A DNA stretch of 64,000 nucleotides from Mycobacterium sp. 236(2023) (GTDB lineage: Bacteria; Actinomycetota; Actinomycetes; Mycobacteriales; Mycobacteriaceae). The notes below the pieces were generated by a model. That model did no database searches and was not told the origin of the DNA. It was given only the letters and a program-made list of their open reading frames with translations. This document shows positions 32,780 to 40,582 of this stretch, piece by piece (within the stretch, counting starts at the first letter, position 1; each line of letters begins with the position of its first letter). The translations under genes and the position numbers were made by a program. Location of the stretch: contig NZ_JARSBP010000001.1 in the NCBI RefSeq assembly GCF_029623955.1, positions 1 through 64,000 of the forward strand, given 5' to 3'.

Positions 32780-33328
32780 TCACTCGTCGGCGAAGTGGAA
32801 CTCGCCTGCTGTGACCCGCTCCAGCATGCCGGCCGTCCACGATGCGTTGGACTGGAAGACCCCTCGCCAGACATCGAGGAGGTGCTGCGCGTGGGGCGGC
32901 GCATCCGGATCCGGCCACTGCGGCTTCATGTCGTCGAGCTCGACATCGATGCGGCGGGTGATCGCCAACTGCTCGGTCAGCAGCTCGCGCACCCGCGCCC
33001 GCGGCAGGCTCTGCATGAAAGCGATGCCGGCACCCAATTCCTCGATGTCCGGGCTCCGCAAGGCTGTTTCCAGCAGCGCGAAGAACTCGTCCTCGCCGGC
33101 TTCGGTGATGCGATACATCACCCGTGTCGGGCCCTGCGGACTCGCAGCGGGGTCGGCGGCCGTCAGCTTCCCTTCCCGCGCAAGCTGTTTGACGGCGTGA
33201 TAGATCGACGGGGGTTTGACGGCCGTCCACGTGTCGACCCGCCAGCCCATCAGCTCGCGGTGTACGGCGTAACCGTGTGCCTCGCCGTGGGAGCGGACGA
33301 CGCCGAGGACCAGGAGCCGGACCGTCAC
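32780..33328 (-). CDS. PadR-family transcriptional regulator
   Basis: This 182-residue regulator has the PadR winged helix: LLVLGVVRSHGEAHGYAVHR, then WTAVKPPSIYHAVKQLAREG, and VMYRITEAGEDEFFALLE; a Vir-like C-terminal helical domain follows. GTG 33328 overlaps the stop of the upstream glyoxalase-fold gene (GTGA), so the two are translated together. PadR proteins usually sense aromatic or toxic compounds. Confidence 0.86.
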   Translation of the reverse strand: MTVRLLVLGVVRSHGEAHGYAVHRELMGWRVDTWTAVKPPSIYHAVKQLAREGKLTAADPAASPQGPTRVMYRITEAGEDEFFALLETALRSPDIEELGAGIAFMQSLPRARVRELLTEQLAITRRIDVELDDMKPQWPDPDAPPHAQHLLDVWRGVFQSNASWTAGMLERVTAGEFHFADE

Positions 33329-34037
33329 GCCTCGCGCATCCAGTCGTCGATCCGCTCCAGGGCGGTGAGTTCCGGTGCCAGCGCTGCCTTCTCGTCGTCC
33401 GACAACCCGATCGCGGCCAGCTGTGCCCTCGAAGCGTCGGCCTGTGCCCGATCGCCCAGAGTGACTGCCAGTTCGGCGCGGTCGGCGTGCGCGCGGGCCA
33501 GGTCGAGTCGCGGGGCGTGATCCCAGTACCGCCGCAGGGCGGTGTCGAGTGCGCGGGCGGCCAGCGCGTCGTCGCTCTTGAAATCCCGGAAGATGCGGAC
33601 GTTGTCGTGTGCCTTGGCGAGCCCGGACAGTGCTGTGGAACCGCCGTACTCGATGTCGGGTTCGTCGCGGTTGATGACGGTGATGCCGTTGCCGGACGGG
33701 TCGTAGATGACGAAGCGGGTCTGGCCGGGCCGAAGACGTGTCAACCGCGGCAGTCCGGTCGCCGGTACGCGGCCAAGGCGCGCACGCAATGTCTCGACGA
33801 AGCGCGCATGGATCGGGGCGACGTCGTCGACGAAGGCGAGGAACCCGCCCGAGTTCTCCTCGGAGCCGTCCAGGCCTGCCGACGCTGCCGTGAAGTGCAC
33901 CTCGATGTCGTCGAGCGGAACGCCAAGTACAGGTAGGGACGCTCCTGGCGGTGCGTGACGGTGAAGCCGAGCGCTTCGTAGAAACCGACGGTGGCGGCGG
34001 CATCGGTACAGGGCAGCACCGGGACGGTGGTGATCAT
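33325..34037 (-). pseudogene. Glyoxalase/bleomycin-resistance (VOC) protein, frameshifted
   Basis: From ATG 34037 the frame reads MITTVPVLPCTDAAATVGFY, EALGFTVTHRQERPYLYLAF and then degenerates. The continuation PLDDIEVHFTAASAGLDG, then FVIYDPSGNGITVIN is in another frame, entered at about 33919-33923. One missing base there separates the two parts of one VOC fold. After the VOC domain is a helical tail of about 100 residues that ends in ALERIDDWMREA. A true frameshift mutation or a sequencing error are both possible. The downstream part could be translated alone from GTG 33900 (MHFTAAS). It is coupled to the PadR gene by GTGA. Confidence 0.65.
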
Positions 34038-34065
34038 GATCGCCACGGTACTCAAGGTTGAGTAG

Positions 34066-34362
34066 TTAGCCCAGCGCGTCGTCGATGCGCTGCACCTTCG
34101 CCGTGAGCTGGCCGGTGAAACCCGGCCGGATGTCCGCCTTGAGAACCAGGCTGACCCGGGGAGACACCGCCGCGACCGCCTCGACGGCCTGCTTGACGAC
34201 GGCCATCACCTCGTCCCACTCGCCTTCGATGTTGGTGAACATCGCATTGGTTTCGTTGGGTAGGCCCGACGCGCGCACAATCCGGACGGCAGCGGCGACG
34301 GCATCGCCGACACCGCCCGTCTCGTCTGCTCCGGAAGGACTGATGCTGAAGGCGACGATCAT
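34066..34362 (-). CDS. YqgV/UPF0045 (thiamine-binding-like) family protein
   Basis: This 98-residue protein has the MTH1187/DUF77 fold pattern: an N-terminal [41 protein letters not shown], and [12 protein letters not shown]. Relatives bind thiamine or related compounds. It stands alone, 28 bases from the frameshifted VOC gene on the same strand and divergent from the L,D-transpeptidase. No other clue to its role is visible. Confidence 0.75.
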   Translation of the reverse strand: MIVAFSISPSGADETGGVGDAVAAAVRIVRASGLPNETNAMFTNIEGEWDEVMAVVKQAVEAVAAVSPRVSLVLKADIRPGFTGQLTAKVQRIDDALG

Positions 34363-34515
34363 GCGTCCAGTGTCACCGGCGTAACGGTTTGCCGCCCCGG
34401 CGCGACAATCACTGCAGGTCAAGGCTGTCTGGGTGGTCGCTGCCCAGGTCAAGCCGGCAAGAACGATCTTGGCGCTGTGACACACTGGGGTCAGTCGCTG
34501 GACTGGAGGTAACGC

Positions 34516-35526
34516 ATGCGGCAGCGAAACAAGAGACGGCTCTCCGCCCTGCTCATGACCATGGGCGTGATCGCGGGGCTGTCCCTCGGTGCGCCCTCGG
34601 CGCTAGCACAACCCCTGCCGGCCCCGGCGCCCGCGCCGCCCCTACCGCCCGCTCCGGCACCGTTCGTGTTCCCGAACCCGTTCGCTCCGCCGCCACCCCC
34701 GGCTCCCGTGGTGCCGACGGCGAACGATCCGTTCCCGACGATCCCCGGCCAGCCGATGGCCATTCCCGAGGGCACCCCCGAGGGGCAGAACCCGACGCCG
34801 TTCGTCGGGCAGCCGCCGTTCGTGCCGCCGTCGTTCAACCCGACCAACGGATCGATCGCGGGCGCGGCCAAGCCGATCTACATCAACTTCCAGCGCCCCA
34901 TCGCCAACCGCCAGATGGCCCAGGACGCGGTGCACATCTCGTCGGTGCCGCCGGTGCCCGGCCGTTTCTACTGGACCACCGACACGCAGCTGCGCTGGCG
35001 CCCCCTCGACTTCTGGCCGGCCGGCACGGTCGTCAACATCGACGCCGCAGGCACCAAGTCGAGCTTCACGGTCCCCGAGCAGCTGGTCGCCACCGTCGAC
35101 AACGAGACCAAGCAGATGGAGATCATGCGCGACGGCGTGCTGGAGAAGACCTTCCCGGTCTCGATGGGCAAGTCCGGCTACGACACCAAGAACGGCACCT
35201 ACTACGTGCTGGAGAAGTTCGACACCATCGTCATGGACTCTTCGACGTACGGCGTGCCCGTCGACGATCCGTCCGGCGAGGGCTACAAGCTCAAGGTCAA
35301 GGACGCCGTCCGCATCGACAACAGCGGCATCTTCGTCCACGGTGCCCCGTGGTCGGAAGGCTCTCAGGGCTACAGCAACGTCAGCCACGGCTGCATCAAC
35401 CTCAGCGCGGAAGACGCGGCGTGGTTCAGGCAGAACTTCGGCAGCGGCGATGCCGTGGTCATCAAGAACACCGACGGCGGAATGTACGACCAGCCGGACG
35501 GCGCGTCCGACTGGCAGATGTTCTGA
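34516..35526 (+). CDS. L,D-transpeptidase (Rv0192/LdtMt4-like)
   Basis: This 336-residue exported enzyme forms 3-3 crosslinks in peptidoglycan or attaches proteins to it. A Sec signal ([14 protein letters not shown]) is followed by a Pro/Ala-rich spacer of about 80 residues and an Ig-like domain ([27 protein letters not shown]). The catalytic YkuD domain has IFVHGAPWS and SHGCINLS with the nucleophilic Cys near 293. Position between ricR and zmp1 matches M. tuberculosis Rv0192, and GGAGG lies about six bases before ATG. Confidence 0.9.
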   Translation: MRQRNKRRLSALLMTMGVIAGLSLGAPSALAQPLPAPAPAPPLPPAPAPFVFPNPFAPPPPPAPVVPTANDPFPTIPGQPMAIPEGTPEGQNPTPFVGQPPFVPPSFNPTNGSIAGAAKPIYINFQRPIANRQMAQDAVHISSVPPVPGRFYWTTDTQLRWRPLDFWPAGTVVNIDAAGTKSSFTVPEQLVATVDNETKQMEIMRDGVLEKTFPVSMGKSGYDTKNGTYYVLEKFDTIVMDSSTYGVPVDDPSGEGYKLKVKDAVRIDNSGIFVHGAPWSEGSQGYSNVSHGCINLSAEDAAWFRQNFGSGDAVVIKNTDGGMYDQPDGASDWQMF

Positions 35527-35587
35527 CGGGATAACTCGTTCGCGTCGCCTGACGTGTCCGCCGTGCCACGATGGGCCCTGAGGGGCG

Positions 35588-36520
35588 ATGCGCGGTGACG
35601 ACAGGGCGATAGGACGCACGATCGCGGTGATCGTGCTGATGGCGCTCGCTACGGTCGCCTTGCGGGGCTATCTACCCGGAGCAGAACGGCGTGACCAACC
35701 CGAGGAGCTGACCGCGAGCTCCGGCAGCGTCGTCCCGGTCATCGTGATGCTGGTCGCGTCCATCGCCGTAATCGCGGTGGCGATCCTCTCGCAGGCTTTG
35801 CAGCGGTCCGCTGGGCCCGGAGCAGGGGATCCCCAGCGGAGACTTGGTGGTCCGCGCACACCGCTGCGGTGGCGGCCCCTGGTGATCGCGATCGTCGTGC
35901 TGCTGGTGTGGTCGCTGGTGCTGGTCCTGCTGATGCGGTGGGTGTCGCCGGAGATTCCCGACAACGCGGCCCCTGCCGATCCCGGAGCGCCCCCCGCGCA
36001 GAGCTCTTCGGAGGGTGACCAGACCCCACCAGCGCGTCCCTCCGGCGGCGGCGCCGTGTTCGTCATCCTGGCCGTAGCGACGACCGTGCTCGTCGCGATG
36101 TCGATCGCCGGAACCGTGCTGCGGCGCAGGCGGACACCCGCACCCACGATGGCCCCGGCCAGCCGCGACCCCGCCCCGCCGCCGGCTGCAGCACCCGACC
36201 TCGTCCGTGCTGCCGAACTCGGGCTCGCCGCAATGGACGACCCCGGCCGGGATCCGCGCGAGGCGATCATCGCGTGCTACCTCGCGATGGAACGGGAGCT
36301 GGAGAAATCGCCGGGCACCACTCCGCGGGATTCCGACACCCCGTCCGAGGTGCTGGCCCGCGCCATCGAACTGCACGCCCTCGAAGCGGGCAGCGCCACC
36401 GAACTGGTGGTGCTCTTCGAGGAGGCGCGGTTCAGCCCGCACGTCATGAACGAGTCGCACCGTGCCGACGCGGTGCGCGCACTGCGAGCGGTGCTCGATG
36501 AACTCCGGGTGGCGCCGTGA
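35588..36520 (+). CDS. DUF4129 membrane protein
   Basis: This 310-residue protein has three predicted membrane helices (IAVIVLMALATVALR, VVPVIVMLVASIAVIAVAIL and LVIAIVVLLVWSLVLVLLM; a fourth at FVILAVATTVLVAMSIAG) and a C-terminal DUF4129-like cytosolic domain with REAIIACYLAMERELE and TPSEVLARAIE. DUF4129 proteins typically occur with MoxR ATPase and DUF58 genes, as here. It overlaps the next gene by four bases. The operon is probably involved in assembly or quality control of envelope proteins; its substrates are unknown. Confidence 0.85.
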   Translation: MRGDDRAIGRTIAVIVLMALATVALRGYLPGAERRDQPEELTASSGSVVPVIVMLVASIAVIAVAILSQALQRSAGPGAGDPQRRLGGPRTPLRWRPLVIAIVVLLVWSLVLVLLMRWVSPEIPDNAAPADPGAPPAQSSSEGDQTPPARPSGGGAVFVILAVATTVLVAMSIAGTVLRRRRTPAPTMAPASRDPAPPPAAAPDLVRAAELGLAAMDDPGRDPREAIIACYLAMERELEKSPGTTPRDSDTPSEVLARAIELHALEAGSATELVVLFEEARFSPHVMNESHRADAVRALRAVLDELRVAP

Positions 36521-36999
36521 CGAAAGTCGTTGTGGCAGGAGTATTTCTGGTGGTCGTCGTCCAGCTGCTCGCCATCACCCAGTTGGAGCGGGAGATCGTG
36601 GTCGCGGTGACGGGCGGCGCGATCGCGTGCGCGCTGATCGCCGTCAGGTCACGTCTGAACCACCAGATGGCGTTGGAGGAGGACGCCGTCGCCGACGACG
36701 CCGCCGCGGCCGTGCGCCGCTGGCTCTCGCGCACCGAGACACTCATCTCTTGGTCCGAATCGTCGCGCGCCGACTGGGACCGCCGGCTCCGGCCCATGCT
36801 GGCCCGCCAGTTCGAACTCGCCGCCGGTCGGCGTAAAACCAAGGACACCAGAGCATTCGATGCGACAGGCCGAATGGTGTTCGGCGACGAACTATGGCAA
36901 TGGGTGGATCCGGAGAACATATCGAGAACTGGAGGCCAGGAGCCCGGCCCGGGACGCCGGACACTCGACGACATCCTCGCGCGGCTGGAGCGGCTGTGA
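36517..36999 (+). CDS. Membrane-anchored protein of the MoxR cluster
   Basis: This 160-residue protein has two N-terminal membrane helices (VVVAGVFLVVVVQLLAI and IVVAVTGGAIACALIAV) and a charged cytosolic tail. I recognise no domain. It overlaps the DUF4129 gene by four bases and the MoxR gene by four (GTGA), so it belongs to the same complex or pathway. Confidence 0.8.
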   Translation: MTKVVVAGVFLVVVVQLLAITQLEREIVVAVTGGAIACALIAVRSRLNHQMALEEDAVADDAAAAVRRWLSRTETLISWSESSRADWDRRLRPMLARQFELAAGRRKTKDTRAFDATGRMVFGDELWQWVDPENISRTGGQEPGPGRRTLDDILARLERL

Positions 37000-37949
37000 C
37001 CACACCGGCCGTCACCACCGCCCGATGCGAGGCGGTGCTCGACGAGATCGGCCGGGCGGTGGTCGGAAAACGCGGGGCGCTGAACCTGATCCTGATGACG
37101 GTCCTGGCGCGTGGCCACGTGCTGGTCGAGGATCTCCCCGGGCTCGGGAAGACGTTGATCGCCAAATCTTTCGCCGCGGCCCTGGGGTTGGAGTTCACCC
37201 GGGTCCAGTTCACGCCGGACCTGCTGCCCGCCGACCTTCTGGGCTCGACGATCTACGACATGCAGTCCGGCCGTTTTGAATTCCGTCGCGGGCCGATCTT
37301 CACCAACCTGCTCCTCGGCGACGAGATCAACCGAACCCCGCCGAAAACCCAGGCAGCCCTGCTGGAGGCGATGGCCGAGCGGCAGGTCAGCGTCGACGGC
37401 GTCACCCACCGGTTGCCCGAACCGTTTCTCGTTCTGGCGACGGACAATCCGATCGAATACGAAGGCACCTATCCGCTGCCGGAGGCCCAACTCGACCGGT
37501 TCGCCATCCGCCTCGAGTTGAAGTACCTCTCCGAGCCGGAGGAGGCGACGATGCTGCGGCGCAGGCTCGACCGGGGATCCGCGCCCGTGGTCGTGCGTCA
37601 GGTCGTCGACGCCGACGATCTGCTGCACATGCACGAATCGGTGGAGCAGGTGACCGTCCACGACGACGTCGTGCAGTACGTGGTGACGCTCGCGGCCGCG
37701 AGCCGCCAGCATCCGCAGGTCGCCGTCGGTGCGAGCCCGCGGGCCGAGCTCGACCTGGTGCAACTGGCCCGCGCACGGGCGCTGCTGCTCGGACGCGACT
37801 ACGTCGTTCCCGAGGACGTCAAAGCGCTTGCGGTGCCGGCGATGGCGCACCGGATCAGCCTGCGGCCCGAGATGTGGGTGCGCAAAGTCCAGGGAGCGGA
37901 CGTCGTCGAGGAGCTGCTGCGGCGCACAGCGGTGCCGCGGGCGCGGTGA
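36996..37949 (+). CDS. MoxR-family AAA+ ATPase
   Basis: This 317-residue ATPase has Walker A DLPGLGKTLIAKS, Walker B LLLGDEINRTPPKTQ, sensor ATDNPIEYEG and the C-terminal lid with SLRPEMWVRK. MoxR proteins work as chaperones with partner membrane and VWA/DUF58 proteins. GTG 36996 overlaps the upstream stop; a longer frame from 36894 lies inside the upstream gene and is not preferred. The DUF58 gene follows four bases later. Confidence 0.92.
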   Translation: MTTPAVTTARCEAVLDEIGRAVVGKRGALNLILMTVLARGHVLVEDLPGLGKTLIAKSFAAALGLEFTRVQFTPDLLPADLLGSTIYDMQSGRFEFRRGPIFTNLLLGDEINRTPPKTQAALLEAMAERQVSVDGVTHRLPEPFLVLATDNPIEYEGTYPLPEAQLDRFAIRLELKYLSEPEEATMLRRRLDRGSAPVVVRQVVDADDLLHMHESVEQVTVHDDVVQYVVTLAAASRQHPQVAVGASPRAELDLVQLARARALLLGRDYVVPEDVKALAVPAMAHRISLRPEMWVRKVQGADVVEELLRRTAVPRAR

Positions 37950-37953
37950 TCCC

Positions 37954-39165
37954 GTGGTCGATGTCGATTTACGTTGGCGTGCTTCCTCACTGACCCTCGC
38001 GATCGCGACGTGCGCAGCGGTCGTCATCACGGGGGCACTGGTGACCGGCCGGTGGGAGCTCGTCGCCTTCGCGGCGCCGATGGCCGGGGTTTTCTGCTCG
38101 ATCGGCTGGCAGCGCCCCGCTCCCACCGTTGATGTATCAGGAAGTCCGGCGTTCCAACGGTGTTTCGAAGACGAGAAGGTGCGCGTGAGCGTGTCCGCCG
38201 ATGCCGACGACGGCAGCCCGGTCACCGTACGCTGCACCGCACCGGCCGGGATGGAAGTCGAGGACGAGCCCTCGGCGGTCTCGGTGCGGGCGGCCCGGTG
38301 GGGCCGCTACCCGATTTCGGCATCGGTGAGAGTCCCCGGACGCGGCGGGCTGATCGAAGGCACCGGAACGGTCGACGCCGCCGAGGTCTGCGTATTTCCC
38401 ATCGCCCCACCGCAATCCACCGGGATTCCGCGCACGGATCTGCTCGACAGGCTGGGTACCCACCTCACCCGTCACACCGGGCCGGGTGTGGAGTTCGCCG
38501 ATATCAGACCTTACGTCCCCGGCGATCAGTTGCGCACCGTGAACTGGGCGGTCAGTGCACGGCGTGGCGCGCTGCACGTGACCGAACGGCTCACCGATCG
38601 GGCGGCAGACGTCGTCGTGCTCGTCGACACCTACCCGCAGCCGCCGGGACCGGCGACCGCCGCGACCGAGCGGGCCGCGCGCGGAGCGGCGCAGGTGGTC
38701 CAGAGCGCCCTGAGGTACGGCGACCGGGCGGGGCTGGTCGCACTCGGCAGCCGCACCACCCGCTGGCTCGGTGCGGACATCGGGCAGCGCCAGTTCTACC
38801 GGATCCTCGACACCATGCTCGGCGCGGCTGACACCCATGAGACCGCGACCGGCACCCTCGCACCGCGGCCCGCCGTGCCGGCCGGTGCGATCGTCGTCGC
38901 GTTCTCCACCATGCTCGACACCGAATTCGCTTTGGCGCTCATCGATCTGCGCAAGCGCGGGCACCCGGTGGTCGCGGTCGACGTCCTCGAAGGCAGCCCC
39001 GTCGAAGGTGACCACGACCCGCTGGTGCACCGGATGTGGGCGATGCAGCGATCGTTCATGTACCGCGACATGGCCACCGTCGGCGTCGACATTGTCAGCT
39101 GGCCCGGCGCCGCGACGCTGGATCAGGCGATGGCGCTGATACCTCTGCGTCGGAGGCGCGGATGA
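37954..39165 (+). CDS. DUF58 domain membrane protein
   Basis: This 403-residue protein begins with two membrane helices (SLTLAIATCAAVVITGALV and LVAFAAPMAGVFCSIGW) and has a DUF58 motif (GVEFADIRPYVPGDQLRTVN, then WAVSARRGALHVTERL) followed by a VWA-like segment (ADVVVLVDTYPQPPG). It is the usual partner of MoxR ATPases. GTG 37954 is four bases after the MoxR stop. It overlaps the following small membrane gene by four bases. Confidence 0.88.
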   Translation: MVDVDLRWRASSLTLAIATCAAVVITGALVTGRWELVAFAAPMAGVFCSIGWQRPAPTVDVSGSPAFQRCFEDEKVRVSVSADADDGSPVTVRCTAPAGMEVEDEPSAVSVRAARWGRYPISASVRVPGRGGLIEGTGTVDAAEVCVFPIAPPQSTGIPRTDLLDRLGTHLTRHTGPGVEFADIRPYVPGDQLRTVNWAVSARRGALHVTERLTDRAADVVVLVDTYPQPPGPATAATERAARGAAQVVQSALRYGDRAGLVALGSRTTRWLGADIGQRQFYRILDTMLGAADTHETATGTLAPRPAVPAGAIVVAFSTMLDTEFALALIDLRKRGHPVVAVDVLEGSPVEGDHDPLVHRMWAMQRSFMYRDMATVGVDIVSWPGAATLDQAMALIPLRRRRG

Positions 39166-39575
39166 CCCGCCATTTGTTGGCACCCGCATTCGGCGTGCTC
39201 ATGGTCGGCGCGGCTGCATACCGCGCCGACGGGTTGGTGCTCGTCGTCGCCGGTGTCGCCGTGGTGGCGGTGATCGCGTCGGTGTGGCTGCGCCCGGCGG
39301 CCACCGCCGCGGTGCTGCTGGCGGCACTGACGGTCGCGCTTTCCGGCTCGGCACCTCTGTACGTGGTGCTGGCCGGGCTGGCCGCCGCGGTGTATCTCGT
39401 TGTACGCCATGCCGATCCGACGGTGCCGACGACTGTGTTCGCGGTCGGCTTCGCACTGGCGGCCTCGGTCGTCATCGTGGTGCCCGTCCGCGTGCCGTGG
39501 CTGCCGCTCGCTGCTCCGCTGGCCCTGCTCGCTGCCTACCTGCTGGCGCTACGGCCGTTCCTCCGCGCGCGCTGA
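39162..39575 (+). CDS. Small hydrophobic membrane protein of the MoxR cluster
   Basis: This 137-residue protein consists of about five membrane helices (for example GLVLVVAGVAVVAVIASVWL and PWLPLAAPLALLAAYLLAL). There is no recognisable domain. It is translationally coupled to the DUF58 gene (ATGA) and ends the operon. Confidence 0.78.
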   Translation: MTRHLLAPAFGVLMVGAAAYRADGLVLVVAGVAVVAVIASVWLRPAATAAVLLAALTVALSGSAPLYVVLAGLAAAVYLVVRHADPTVPTTVFAVGFALAASVVIVVPVRVPWLPLAAPLALLAAYLLALRPFLRAR

Positions 39576-39653
39576 CGCACCGTTCTATCGGTCACAGTGC
39601 GCATTGTTGCCGTGTAGATGGGAATCCCCATGTCGGTACGAGGAGGTACTCAG

Positions 39654-40082
39654 ATGGTCAGCGTGAAAACCCAACCGGCACCCGTCCTGCTCTATGACGG
39701 GGTCTGCGGCTTCTGCAATGGCGCGGTGCAGACCATTCTGCGGCTCGACCCGCACGGCGATCTGCGATTCGCACCACTGGACAGCGACTTCGGACGGGGT
39801 GTGGTCGAACGTCACCCGCAGTTGGCCGACGTCGACTCCATCGTCTTCGTCGAGAGGCCGGAAGAGACCGACGAGCGGGTCACGACCAAGTCTGAGGCCG
39901 CGTTACGCGTCGCGGACTACCTCGGCGGCCCGTGGCGGGCAGCGGGGGTGGTGGGCATCGTGCCCGCTGGGGTGCGCGACCGGCTGTACGACGGCTTCGC
40001 GCGCGTCAGGTACCGCATCTTCGGGACGCACGACACCTGCCCGATCCCCGCGCCCGAAGTCCGCGCCAGATTCGTGAGCTAG
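39654..40082 (+). CDS. DCC-family (DUF393) thiol-disulphide oxidoreductase-like protein
   Basis: This 142-residue protein has the DUF393/DCC signature LLYDGVCGFCNGAVQ (D-x-x-C-x-x-C) in a thioredoxin-like fold and the later RLYDGFARVRYRIFG. Function in mycobacteria is not known; redox or metal handling has been proposed for the family. ATG 39654 is supported by AGGAGG seven bases upstream; upstream in-frame ATGs lack a ribosome site. It shares its stop tetranucleotide CTAG with the convergent GNAT gene. Confidence 0.85.
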   Translation: MVSVKTQPAPVLLYDGVCGFCNGAVQTILRLDPHGDLRFAPLDSDFGRGVVERHPQLADVDSIVFVERPEETDERVTTKSEAALRVADYLGGPWRAAGVVGIVPAGVRDRLYDGFARVRYRIFGTHDTCPIPAPEVRARFVS

Positions 40083-40582
40083 CGGCCCTCGAACTTCGAC
40101 AGATACATCCACGTCGGGCGGTACCCGCGACGCTCGTACAACCGCATCGCGTCGGTATTGCCCGGCAGTACCCCGAGCACCAGATCGCGGACACCGTCGT
40201 TACGCAACGCCGACTCCAGCATGTCGAGAAGCTCCGAGCCCAGGCCGCTGCCGCGGTATTCCGGTAGCACACTGAGCGATTCGATCTCGCCGATCCGCTG
40301 ACCCGTGCGCCACGTGTCAGCCACCCAGGTGTCCGCCGACGCCATCACGTGGGCCAGCCCGTAGCCGATCAGCGCGCCACCGTCCGACGCCAGCAACAAC
40401 ACCGTGTCCGGTTTGGCCAGCAGCTCCGCGTACAGCTTGCGCCGCTCGCGCCACGTCTCGTCATCGCCGACGAACGGCGCGAGCTCCGGCATCGACTCGG
40501 TGTGGCGGTGATGCACCGCAATCCACAACGGCGCCAGCGCATCCAGATCGCCGACGCCGCCGCGGCGCACCTGCCAGCTCAT
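40079..40582 (-). CDS. GNAT-family N-acetyltransferase
   Basis: This 167-residue acetyltransferase has an acetyl-CoA motif A ESLSVLPEYRGSGLGSELLD and a motif B NTDAMRLYERRGYRPTWMYL. The acceptor is unknown. It overlaps the zmp1 stop by one base (TGATG) and so is probably translated with the protease. Position is similar to the Rv0197-Rv0198c region, where no such gene is conserved. Confidence 0.87.
   Translation of the reverse strand: MSWQVRRGGVGDLDALAPLWIAVHHRHTESMPELAPFVGDDETWRERRKLYAELLAKPDTVLLLASDGGALIGYGLAHVMASADTWVADTWRTGQRIGEIESLSVLPEYRGSGLGSELLDMLESALRNDGVRDLVLGVLPGNTDAMRLYERRGYRPTWMYLSKFEGR

Noticed and set aside
39618-39653. Upstream ATG starts for the DCC-family protein (39618 and 39630)
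   Set aside because: AGGAGG is placed correctly only for ATG 39654.
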